Source: Streptomyces sp. NBC_01669 (lineage in GTDB: Bacteria; Actinomycetota; Actinomycetes; Streptomycetales; Streptomycetaceae). Taken from it: a stretch of DNA of 64,000 nt. The stretch's first letter is position 1, and each line of letters begins with the position of its first letter. The notes beneath the pieces were generated by a model. The model was not told where the DNA came from and searched no databases. It saw only the letters and a program-made list of their open reading frames with translations. Location: NCBI RefSeq assembly GCF_026339735.1, contig NZ_JAPEQG010000001.1, positions 5,890,001-5,954,000 of the forward strand, given 5' to 3'. Shown piece after piece: positions 1-7,814 of this stretch. Position numbers and translations under genes: made by a program.

Positions 1-315
1 CTGACCGACGACGCCGCGGAGCAGGTCGTGGGCGACCGGGCGACGTACAGCATCCGGCCGGAGAAGATCCGCGTACTCAAGGAATCAGCACTCGCCGACG
101 AGCCGCGGCACTCCCGTGCCACCGGCACCGTCGCGGAGGTCGTCTACCTGGGGGACGCCACCCGCTTCCTGGTGGACCTCGACGCGGGCGGCCGACTCAC
201 CGCCCTCCAGCAGAATCTGGAGACCTCGTCCGAGGACGTCGCCGCCTTCCGCGGCTCCCGGGTCACGCTCCAGTGGCACCAAAGGCACAACTTCAGGGTC
301 CCTGGGACACGGTGA
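1..315 (+). CDS. Polyamine-type ABC importer ATPase, C-terminal part (partial at window edge)
   Basis: Open from the first base in frame with the stop at 313-315, so the start lies outside the window. The visible 104 residues have no Walker motifs. They look like the TOBE region that ends PotA/FbpC-type ATPases: an IRPEKIRV-like strand early on, then a stretch on ligand-modulated beta folds (VVYLGDATRFLVDL) and a short basic end. In the family this cytoplasmic subunit energises uptake and its TOBE domain senses or regulates transport. The next three genes (lipoprotein, two permeases) on the same strand complete a PotABCD-like importer, which supports the assignment. Substrate specificity (spermidine, putrescine or another amine) cannot be decided from this fragment. 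Confidence 0.85.
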   Translation: MTDDAAEQVVGDRATYSIRPEKIRVLKESALADEPRHSRATGTVAEVVYLGDATRFLVDLDAGGRLTALQQNLETSSEDVAAFRGSRVTLQWHQRHNFRVPGTR

Positions 316-418
316 CCGCGCGGACACGCGCAACACAACCTCCGGGCTCCTGAAGCCCGGTGACCGTACACACCCGCACGACCCTTCCCCGCCGTTTCCC
401 CCTTCCGTGGAGATCCCT

Positions 419-1621
419 GTGCGTCTGAACCGAACGTCCCGAGCAGCGGCCACGCTCGGCGCCCTGCTCCTTGCCGCCGCCTGCGGTTCTTCGGACACCG
501 CCGGGACGTCGCCCGGCGGCGGCGCCTTCACCCCGCCGAAGCTCGCCGCGCAGAAGTCCCTCGGCAGGACGGAGGGGCAGGTGAACCTGATCGCCTGGGC
601 GGGCTACGCCGAGGACGGCTCGAACGACCCGAAGGTCGACTGGGTCACCGACTTCGAGAAGCAGACCGGCTGTCAGGTCAACACCAAGACCGCGGGCACC
701 TCCGACGAGATGGTCAGCCTGATGAAGACCGGCCAGTACGACGCGGTCTCGGCCTCCGGCGATGCGTCGCTGCGCCTGATCGCGTCCGGCGACGCCGCAC
801 CCGTCAACACCAAGCTGGTACCCAACTACAAGGACGTCTTCTCCGGGCTCAAGGACCAGCAGTGGAACTCGGTCAAGGGTGTCTCCTACGGCATCCCGCA
901 CGGCCGTGGCGCCAATCTCCTGATGTACAACACGAAGAACGTTTCCCCGGCACCCGACTCCTGGTCCGTGGTCTTCGACAAGTCCTCGGCGTACAAGGGG
1001 AAGGTCACGGCGTACGACTCGCCCATCTACATCGCGGACGCCGCCCTGTACCTGATGAAGAGCAAGCCGTCCCTCGGCATCAAGGACCCGTACGCCCTGG
1101 ACCAGAAGCAGTTCGACGCCGCGGTCGCCCTGCTCAAGGAGCAGAACGCGAACGTCGGCGAGTACTGGAGCGACTACCTCAAGGAGGTCTCCGCCTTCAA
1201 GAGCGGTGACTCCGTGGTCGGCACCAGCTGGCAGGTCATCCTGAACACCGCCCAGGCCGAGAAGGTCCCGGTCAAGGCCGTCCTTCCCGAGGAGGGCGCC
1301 ACCGGCTGGTCCGACACCTGGATGATCTCCGCGAAGGCGAAGCACCCGAACTGCGCCTACAAGTGGATGGACTGGATCGTCTCCCCGAAGGTGAACGCTC
1401 AGGTCGCCGAGTACTTCGGCGAGGCCCCCTCCAACGCCAAGGCCTGTGCGGAGACCGCCGACAAGAACCACTGCACCACGTATCACGCGGCCGACGAGTC
1501 GTACTGGAATCAGGTCCACTTCTGGACCACGCCCATCCCGCAGTGCGTGGACGGACGCACGGACACCACGTGCGTGCCGTACGCCAAGTGGGTCCAGGCC
1601 TGGACCGGGATCAAGGGCTGA
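419..1621 (+). CDS. Extracellular solute-binding lipoprotein of a spermidine/putrescine-type ABC importer
   Basis: A 400-residue lipoprotein. GTG at 419 is preferred because GGAG lies 6 nt upstream and the product then begins with a basic n-region and a hydrophobic stretch ending in a lipobox (LLAAAC, Cys22). The mature part resembles PotD/PotF-like periplasmic binding proteins (NLIAWAGYAEDG near the start, VKDVFSGLKDQQWNSV-type core). An in-frame extension upstream to position 116 exists but overlaps the preceding ATPase gene and has no signal. It should capture the amine substrate outside the membrane and hand it to the permeases encoded immediately downstream (14 nt gap). The likely substrate class is inferred from family only. 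Confidence 0.88.
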   Translation: MRLNRTSRAAATLGALLLAAACGSSDTAGTSPGGGAFTPPKLAAQKSLGRTEGQVNLIAWAGYAEDGSNDPKVDWVTDFEKQTGCQVNTKTAGTSDEMVSLMKTGQYDAVSASGDASLRLIASGDAAPVNTKLVPNYKDVFSGLKDQQWNSVKGVSYGIPHGRGANLLMYNTKNVSPAPDSWSVVFDKSSAYKGKVTAYDSPIYIADAALYLMKSKPSLGIKDPYALDQKQFDAAVALLKEQNANVGEYWSDYLKEVSAFKSGDSVVGTSWQVILNTAQAEKVPVKAVLPEEGATGWSDTWMISAKAKHPNCAYKWMDWIVSPKVNAQVAEYFGEAPSNAKACAETADKNHCTTYHAADESYWNQVHFWTTPIPQCVDGRTDTTCVPYAKWVQAWTGIKG

Positions 1622-1634
1622 GGGTTACCCACCG

Positions 1635-2519
1635 ATGACCGACACCGCGCACGCCGCCGGACCCGTCCGGCGGCTCGCCGGGATCCTGCACCGACGCCCC
1701 CGGCTGCAGCTGTCCCTGCTGCTCTCCGCGCCGCTGGCCTGGCTCGTCCTGGCCTACCTCGGCTCGCTCACCGTGCTGTTCCTGTCCGCGTTCTGGACCA
1801 CGGACGCCTTCACCTCGAACGTGGTGAAGGTCTGGAACACGGACAACTTCACCGCGCTGTTCACCACCGACGTCTACCGGCAGGTCGCCCTGCGCAGTGT
1901 CGGCGTCGCCCTCGCGGTCACCGTGCTGTGTGTCCTGATCGCCTTCCCCATCGCCTTCTACACGGCCCGCATCGCGCAGCCCAGGTGGCGGCCGCTCCTC
2001 GTCGTGGCGATCCTCACTCCGCTGTGGGCCAGCTACCTCGTCAAGGCGTACGCCTGGCGGCTCATCCTCGCCCAAGGCGGCCTGCTCGACTGGCTGTTGG
2101 GGCCACTCGGCATCAAAGGGCCCGGTTACGGTCTGACCGCGACCGTCCTCGTGCTGACGTACCTGTGGCTGCCGTACATGGTCCTGCCGATCCACGCCGG
2201 ACTCGAGCAGCTCCCGGCCAACCTCCTGGACGCCTCCGCAGACCTCGGCGCCCGCACCGGCAGAACCTTCCGTGCCGTGGTGCTGCCGATGGTCCTTCCG
2301 TCCGTCGCGGCCGGGTCGGTCTTCACCTTCTCGCTCAGCCTCGGCGATTACATCGCCGTGCAGATCGTCGGCGGCAAGACCCAGCTCATCGGCAACCTCA
2401 TCTACTCCAACATCACTCTGGACCTGCCGCTGGCCGCCGCGCTCGGCACGGTGCCGGTGGTCATCATCGTGCTCTATCTGCTCGCGGTGCGCCGCACCGG
2501 AGCCCTCAGCAGCCTCTGA
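1635..2519 (+). CDS. ABC importer permease, PotB-like
   Basis: A 294-residue inner-membrane protein with about six hydrophobic segments (roughly residues 29-50, 87-107, 117-140, 160-180, 213-235 and 262-285). The cytoplasmic EAA-type loop, where the ATPase docks, is visible as LPANLLDASADLGA around residues 187-200. ATG 1635 follows the binding-protein stop by 13 nt and gives a normal N-terminus (MTDTAHAAGP); the frame is open further upstream only through the preceding gene. It is expected to pair with the next permease to form the translocation channel. Confidence 0.88.
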   Translation: MTDTAHAAGPVRRLAGILHRRPRLQLSLLLSAPLAWLVLAYLGSLTVLFLSAFWTTDAFTSNVVKVWNTDNFTALFTTDVYRQVALRSVGVALAVTVLCVLIAFPIAFYTARIAQPRWRPLLVVAILTPLWASYLVKAYAWRLILAQGGLLDWLLGPLGIKGPGYGLTATVLVLTYLWLPYMVLPIHAGLEQLPANLLDASADLGARTGRTFRAVVLPMVLPSVAAGSVFTFSLSLGDYIAVQIVGGKTQLIGNLIYSNITLDLPLAAALGTVPVVIIVLYLLAVRRTGALSSL

Positions 2520-2557
2520 CGGTCCGCATCGCATCACGCACAGCGAAGGTCCCTACG

Positions 2558-3373
2558 ATGAATCTCTCCCGCCCCGCGCGCATCACTGTGCGCATCGCCG
2601 CCGCGCTCGGCTTCGCGGTGATCTACGTCCCGCTGCTCCTGGTCCTCATCAACTCCCTCAACCCGGACCGTAGTTCGGGCTGGCCGCCGCCCGGACTCAC
2701 CTTCGACTGGTGGGTCGATGCCTGGCACAGCTCCGGCGCCCGCGGCGCGCTGTGGACCTCACTCAAGGCCGGGCTCGGCGCGACCGCGATCGCCCTGGTC
2801 CTCGGCACGCTCGTCGCCTTCGCCTGCCAGCGCTACAAGTTCTTCGGACGCGAGGCCATCTCCTTCGTGGTCGTCCTGCCGATCGCGCTGCCCGGCATCG
2901 TCACCGGCGTCGCGCTCAACACCGCCTTCCGCACGGTCCTCGAACCGCTCGGCGTGGGCCTTGGCCTGTTCACCGTCATCGTCGGACACGCCACCTTCTG
3001 CATCGTGGTCGTCTTCAACAACGTGATCGCCCGGCTGCGCCGGATGCCCGGATCCTACGAGGAGGCCGCCATGGACCTCGGGGCGCACACCTTCCGTACG
3101 TTCGTCGACGTCACCTTCCCGCTGGTGCGCTCCGCGCTCGTCGCGGGCGGGCTCCTCGCCTTCGCACTCTCCTTCGACGAGATCGTCGTGACGACCTTCA
3201 CCGCAGGGCCCGGCGTCCAGACCCTCCCCGTCTGGATCTTCTCCAACATGGCCCGGCCCCAACAGGCACCCGTCGTCAACGTCGTCGCCGCCGTCCTGGT
3301 CCTGCTCTCCGTCATACCGATCTATCTCGCCCAACGGCTGTCGTCGGACACCGCCTCCGGCAGTCGTATCTGA
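2558..3373 (+). CDS. ABC importer permease, PotC-like
   Basis: A 271-residue second permease of the importer. It starts MNLSRPARITVRIAAALGFAV, which includes the first membrane segment. The EAA loop reads MPGSYEEAAMDLGAHTF around residues 165-180. A long upstream extension of the same frame runs through the previous gene and is not used; ATG 2558 lies 38 nt after that gene's stop. With the lipoprotein, PotB-like permease and ATPase it makes a complete importer. The order ATPase-binding protein-permease-permease suggests a single transcript. Confidence 0.88.
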   Translation: MNLSRPARITVRIAAALGFAVIYVPLLLVLINSLNPDRSSGWPPPGLTFDWWVDAWHSSGARGALWTSLKAGLGATAIALVLGTLVAFACQRYKFFGREAISFVVVLPIALPGIVTGVALNTAFRTVLEPLGVGLGLFTVIVGHATFCIVVVFNNVIARLRRMPGSYEEAAMDLGAHTFRTFVDVTFPLVRSALVAGGLLAFALSFDEIVVTTFTAGPGVQTLPVWIFSNMARPQQAPVVNVVAAVLVLLSVIPIYLAQRLSSDTASGSRI

Positions 3374-3594
3374 GAGGAGCAGCTCCCACTCTCAAGAAGC
3401 TTCCTGGGCACCGAGGTCGTCTCCCGGGCCGCCTTCATCGGCTTCGCCGCCGAACTCGCAGGCGATCTCGCGGTCGGCGACCGGCTGCTGCACACCGAGC
3501 GCCGCCACATCCTCGGCGTCGGCGGCAGTTGTCCCACCGCGTGGGTCCGTGACTCGGCGTGTGGAGTGTCGGTGGCGCCCGATACGGTCGAGGC

Positions 3595-5892
3595 ATGTCC
3601 AACATGGCCGTCCTCGAAGGGGTCCTGGAGCGGATCACCTACGCGAACGAGGAGAACGGGTACACGGTCGCCCGCGTCGACACGGGTCGGGGTGCGGGTG
3701 ATCTGCTGACCGTCGTCGGTTCGCTGCTGGGTGCGCAGGTCGGGGAGTCCCTGCGGATGGAGGGGCGCTGGGGCTCGCACTCCCAGTACGGCAAGCAGTT
3801 CACGGTGGAGAACTACACGACCGTGCTGCCCGCCACCATCCAGGGCATCCGCCGTTACCTCGGCTCCGGACTGATCAAGGGCATCGGGCCGGTGATGGCC
3901 GACCGGATCACCACCCACTTCGGCGTCGACACGCTCGACATCATCGAGCAGCAGCCGAAGCGGCTGGTCGAGGTCCCGGGGCTCGGCCCGAAGCGGACGA
4001 AGATGATCGCCGCCGCCTGGGAGGAGCAGAAGGCGATCAAGGAGGTGATGGTCTTCCTCCAGGGTGTGGGCGTCTCCACCTCCATCGCCGTCCGTATCTA
4101 CAAGAAGTACGAGGACGCCTCGATCTCCGTCGTGAAGAACCAGCCCTACCGGCTGGCCGCCGACGTCTGGGGCATCGGCTTCCTCACCGCGGACAAGATC
4201 GCGCAGGCGGTCGGCATCCCGCACGACAGTCCGGAGCGGGTCAAGGCGGGGCTGCAGTACGCGCTGTCGCAGTCCACCGACCAGGGGCACTGCTTCCTCC
4301 CGGAGGAGCGGCTGATCGCCGATGCGGTCAAGCTGCTCCAGGTCGATACGGGTCTGGTCATCGAGTGCCTCGCCGAACTGGCCGAGGATCCGGAAGGCGT
4401 CGTACGGGAGAAGGTGCCGTCGCCCGAGGGAGGCGAGCCGATCACCGCGATCTACCTCGTGCCGTTCCACCGCGCCGAGGTCGCTCTCGCCGCGCAGGTG
4501 CAGCGGCTGCTGCGGACCCCCGAGGACCGGCTGCCGGCCTTCCAGGACGTGGACTGGGGCAAGGCCTTGACATGGCTCGCCGGTCGTACCGGGGCGACGC
4601 TCGCCCCCGAGCAGGAGGCGGCCGTACGGCTCGCGCTCAGCCGGAAGGTCGCCGTGCTGACCGGCGGACCCGGCTGCGGCAAGTCGTTCACCGTCCGCTC
4701 CATCGTCGAGCTGGCCCGGGCCAAGCGCGCAAAGGTCGTTCTGGCCGCGCCCACCGGGCGGGCCGCGAAACGGCTGTCCGAGCTGACCGGCGCCGAGGCG
4801 TCCACCGTGCACCGGCTGCTGGAACTGAAGCCGGGCGGGGACGCGGCCTACGACCGGGACCGTCCGCTGGACGCCGATCTCGTCGTCGTCGACGAGGCGT
4901 CGATGCTCGATCTGCTGCTCGCCAACAAGCTGTTCAAAGCCGTGGCACCCGGTGCCCATCTGCTGCTCGTCGGGGATGTCGACCAGCTGCCCTCGGTCGG
5001 CGCGGGGGAGGTGCTACGCGACCTGCTCGCCGAGGGCGGACCCGTTCCCGCGGTCCGGCTGACGACGATCTTCCGCCAGGCCCAGCAGTCCGGAGTCGTC
5101 ACCAACGCCCACCGGATCAACTCCGGGACGCCGCCGCTCACCCAGGGCCTGAGCGACTTCTTCCTCTTCGTCGAGGACGAGACCGAGGAGGCGGGCGTCC
5201 TCGCGGTGGACGTCGCGGCCCGTCGTATTCCGGCCAAATTCGGCCTCGACCCGAGGCGTGACGTCCAGGTCCTCGCCCCCATGCACCGCGGTCCGGCCGG
5301 CGCGGGCACGCTCAACGGACTGCTGCAGCAGGCCATCACCCCGGCCCGCCCCGACCTGCCGGAGAAGCGGATGGGGGGCCGGGTCTTCCGGGTCGGCGAC
5401 AAGGTCACCCAGATCCGAAACAACTACGACAAGGGGGAGAACGGCGTCTTCAACGGCACGGTCGGCGTTGTCACCACCCTTGACCTCGATGAACAGCAGC
5501 TGACGGTCCTCACCGACGAGGACGAGGAGATCCCGTACGACTTCGACGAGCTGGACGAGCTGGCTCACGCGTACGCCATGACGATCCACCGATCCCAGGG
5601 CAGCGAGTACCCGGCCGTCGTCATCCCCGTCACCAAGAGCGCCTGGATGATGCTCCAGCGGAACCTGCTGTACACGGCCGTGACGAGGGCCAAGAAGCTC
5701 GTTGTGCTGGTCGGCTCCCGGCAGGCGATCGGCCAGGCGGTCCGCACGGTTTCCGCAGGCAGACGCTGTACGGCGCTGGATTACCGGTTGCGCGGAGGGT
5801 CGGGCGGAGGATCAGCGGAAAAAAATGATCGATCAAATCGGTGGCAAACATCACGAGGCCCTTCCGGAACCGGAGTCAAGGGGGCAGGATGA
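3595..5892 (+). CDS. recD2: RecD2-type ATP-dependent DNA helicase
   Basis: A 765-residue superfamily 1B helicase. Helix-hairpin-helix-like DNA-binding segments lie near residues 80-200 (IKGIGPVMADRI, VPGLGPKRTKMI). Then come Walker A (GGPGCGKSFT, about residue 360), Walker B (VVVDEASMLD, about 430), an IFRQ motif, and the C-terminal motif YAMTIHRSQGSEYPAVVIP followed by LLYTAVTRAKK. This is the RecD2 arrangement found in bacteria without RecBCD, where the protein unwinds 5'-to-3' and helps genome maintenance. ATG 3595 (MSNMAV) is chosen over an upstream start because the latter adds a non-conserved stretch; ATG 3604 is also possible. Downstream is citrate synthase, separated by a hairpin. Confidence 0.93.
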   Translation: MSNMAVLEGVLERITYANEENGYTVARVDTGRGAGDLLTVVGSLLGAQVGESLRMEGRWGSHSQYGKQFTVENYTTVLPATIQGIRRYLGSGLIKGIGPVMADRITTHFGVDTLDIIEQQPKRLVEVPGLGPKRTKMIAAAWEEQKAIKEVMVFLQGVGVSTSIAVRIYKKYEDASISVVKNQPYRLAADVWGIGFLTADKIAQAVGIPHDSPERVKAGLQYALSQSTDQGHCFLPEERLIADAVKLLQVDTGLVIECLAELAEDPEGVVREKVPSPEGGEPITAIYLVPFHRAEVALAAQVQRLLRTPEDRLPAFQDVDWGKALTWLAGRTGATLAPEQEAAVRLALSRKVAVLTGGPGCGKSFTVRSIVELARAKRAKVVLAAPTGRAAKRLSELTGAEASTVHRLLELKPGGDAAYDRDRPLDADLVVVDEASMLDLLLANKLFKAVAPGAHLLLVGDVDQLPSVGAGEVLRDLLAEGGPVPAVRLTTIFRQAQQSGVVTNAHRINSGTPPLTQGLSDFFLFVEDETEEAGVLAVDVAARRIPAKFGLDPRRDVQVLAPMHRGPAGAGTLNGLLQQAITPARPDLPEKRMGGRVFRVGDKVTQIRNNYDKGENGVFNGTVGVVTTLDLDEQQLTVLTDEDEEIPYDFDELDELAHAYAMTIHRSQGSEYPAVVIPVTKSAWMMLQRNLLYTAVTRAKKLVVLVGSRQAIGQAVRTVSAGRRCTALDYRLRGGSGGGSAEKNDRSNRWQTSRGPSGTGVKGAG

Positions 5893-5899
5893 GTAAGTT

Positions 5900-5918
5900 G
5901 GCGGCACTGAGTGCCGCC
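5900..5918 (+). terminator. Hairpin after recD2
   Basis: GGCGGCAC and GTGCCGCC form a perfect 8-bp stem with a TGA loop, 8 nt after the recD2 stop. There is no U-tract, which is common for Streptomyces terminators. It separates recD2 from the citrate synthase gene. Confidence 0.5.
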
Positions 5919-6025
5919 AGTAGGTCCAATGGACGACCCCGAGTGCACTCTCCTGAGCCAAATGGGGGAGGGTGGAGACAGTCAGGGAACCTCGAAGAAG
6001 AGGCACTACGTCGGTGAGGGATGAC

Positions 6026-7315
6026 GTGAGCGACAACTCTGTAGTACTGCGGTACGGCGATGACGAGTACACCTACCCGGTGATCGACAGCACCGTCGGC
6101 GACAAGGGCTTCGACATCGGGAAGCTCCGGGCACATACCGGCCTGGTGACGCTGGACAGCGGATACGGCAACACCGCCGCGTATAAATCCGCCATCACCT
6201 ACCTCGACGGTGAGCAGGGCATCCTGCGGTACCGCGGCTATCCCATCGAGCAGCTCGCCGAGCGCTCGACGTTCCTCGAGGTCGCGTACACGCTCATCAA
6301 CGGTGAGCTTCCGAAGGTCGACGAGCTTTCGACCTTCAAGAACGAGATCACCCAGCACACGCTGCTGCACGAGGACGTCAAGCGGTTCTTCGACGGCTTC
6401 CCGCGCGACGCCCACCCGATGGCCATGCTGTCCTCGGTCGTCAGCGCGCTGTCCACGTTCTACCAGGACAGCCACAACCCGTTCGACGAGGAGCAGCGCC
6501 ACCTCTCGACGATCCGCCTGCTGGCCAAGCTGCCGACGATCGCCGCGTACGCGTACAAGAAGTCGATCGGCCACCCCTTCGTCTACCCGCGCAACGACCT
6601 CGGGTACGTCGAGAACTTCCTGCGCATGACCTTCTCGGTCCCCGCCCAGGAGTACGAGCTGGACCCGGTCGTCGTCTCCGCGCTCGACAAGCTGCTCATC
6701 CTGCACGCGGACCACGAGCAGAACTGTTCGACCTCCACCGTGCGTCTGGTCGGTTCCTCGCAGGCGAACATGTTCGCCTCGATCTCGGCCGGTATCTCGG
6801 CGCTGTGGGGCCCGCTGCACGGTGGCGCCAACCAGTCGGTGCTGGAGATGCTCGAAGGCATCCAGGCCAACGGCGGCGATGTCGACTCCTTCATCCGCAA
6901 GGTGAAGAACAAGGAGGACGGCGTCCGGCTGATGGGCTTCGGCCACCGCGTCTACAAGTCCTTCGACCCGCGCGCCAAGATCATCAAGGCTGCGGCCCAC
7001 GACGTGCTGTCCGCGCTCGGCAAGTCCGACGAGCTGCTCGACATCGCGCTGAAGCTGGAGGAGCACGCGCTCTCCGACGAGTACTTCGTCTCGCGCAACC
7101 TCTACCCCAACGTGGACTTCTACACGGGTCTGATCTACCGGGCCATGGGCTTCCCGACCGAGATGTTCACCGTCCTCTTCGCGCTCGGCCGGCTCCCCGG
7201 CTGGATCGCCCAGTGGCACGAGATGATCAAGGAGCCGGGTTCCCGCATCGGCCGCCCGCGCCAGATCTACACCGGCGAGGTCCTGCGCGACTTCGTCCCG
7301 GTCGAGGGCCGCTGA
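6026..7315 (+). CDS. gltA: Citrate synthase
   Basis: A 429-residue type II citrate synthase that condenses acetyl-CoA with oxaloacetate at the entry to the TCA cycle. GTG 6026 (MSDNSVVLRYGDDEYTYPV) follows GAGGG with a 6-nt gap and matches the usual length of Streptomyces CitA; an ATG at 5972 would add an unsupported leader. Catalytic landmarks include the substrate-binding region WGPLHGGANQ, the GHRVYKSFDPRA motif with the active-site histidine, and the acid-containing YPNVDFYTGL segment near the end. It stands as its own transcription unit between two hairpins. Confidence 0.96.
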   Translation: MSDNSVVLRYGDDEYTYPVIDSTVGDKGFDIGKLRAHTGLVTLDSGYGNTAAYKSAITYLDGEQGILRYRGYPIEQLAERSTFLEVAYTLINGELPKVDELSTFKNEITQHTLLHEDVKRFFDGFPRDAHPMAMLSSVVSALSTFYQDSHNPFDEEQRHLSTIRLLAKLPTIAAYAYKKSIGHPFVYPRNDLGYVENFLRMTFSVPAQEYELDPVVVSALDKLLILHADHEQNCSTSTVRLVGSSQANMFASISAGISALWGPLHGGANQSVLEMLEGIQANGGDVDSFIRKVKNKEDGVRLMGFGHRVYKSFDPRAKIIKAAAHDVLSALGKSDELLDIALKLEEHALSDEYFVSRNLYPNVDFYTGLIYRAMGFPTEMFTVLFALGRLPGWIAQWHEMIKEPGSRIGRPRQIYTGEVLRDFVPVEGR

Positions 7316-7339
7316 ATCCCGTAGCACCCTCTGTATCAC

Positions 7340-7358
7340 CCCGGCCACTGCGGCCGGG
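7340..7358 (+). terminator. Hairpin after citrate synthase
   Basis: CCCGGCC and GGCCGGG pair around a 5-nt loop, 24 nt after the gltA stop. It is a short GC-rich stem without a U-tract. Confidence 0.5.
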
Positions 7359-7814
7359 CTGCCTTCGCCCCGCGTACCGCGCTTTCGCACAGAGCGCGGT
7401 GTCCGGGGCGATTTGCGTACCCGGCCCAGGCCCCAAGGGCTGTCCCGTAGCGAGAAGCGCCCCGCCGCCGATCCCCCCACGGGCCGGCAGCGAGGCGCTT
7501 CCCATGTCCCGGAGCGGATTCCCCCCACGGGATCCGGCCGGGCGTCTGCGGGAGCCGAAGCTCCTGGGTGTTCCTCGGTACTGCTGCACTACGTCACTGC
7601 GGTTGCACGTCTCGCGGTCTGCCGGGGTACGTACCTTCGGGAGGGCCGCTCAAAGCTCCCCGGTGCACGTGCCCCGGCCAACGCTTGCCTGAAGCATCCC
7701 CCAAGACACTTCGTCGGACGTCCCCCAAGACATCCTTGGCATCGCACTCTTAGACTCGCGAACCCATCGGATGGTTACCCTCAAACCGATGTGATCTAGA
7801 TCTCTTTGTGGAAA
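7359..7814. other. Intergenic spacer between convergent gltA and copA
   Basis: This 456-nt spacer holds no convincing gene in either strand: open frames here are short and have no recognisable motif or ribosome site. I see a locally repeated TCCCCCAAGACA unit (near 7699 and 7722) and C-rich runs. It may contain the copA terminator, but I cannot single out one hairpin. Confidence 0.4.
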
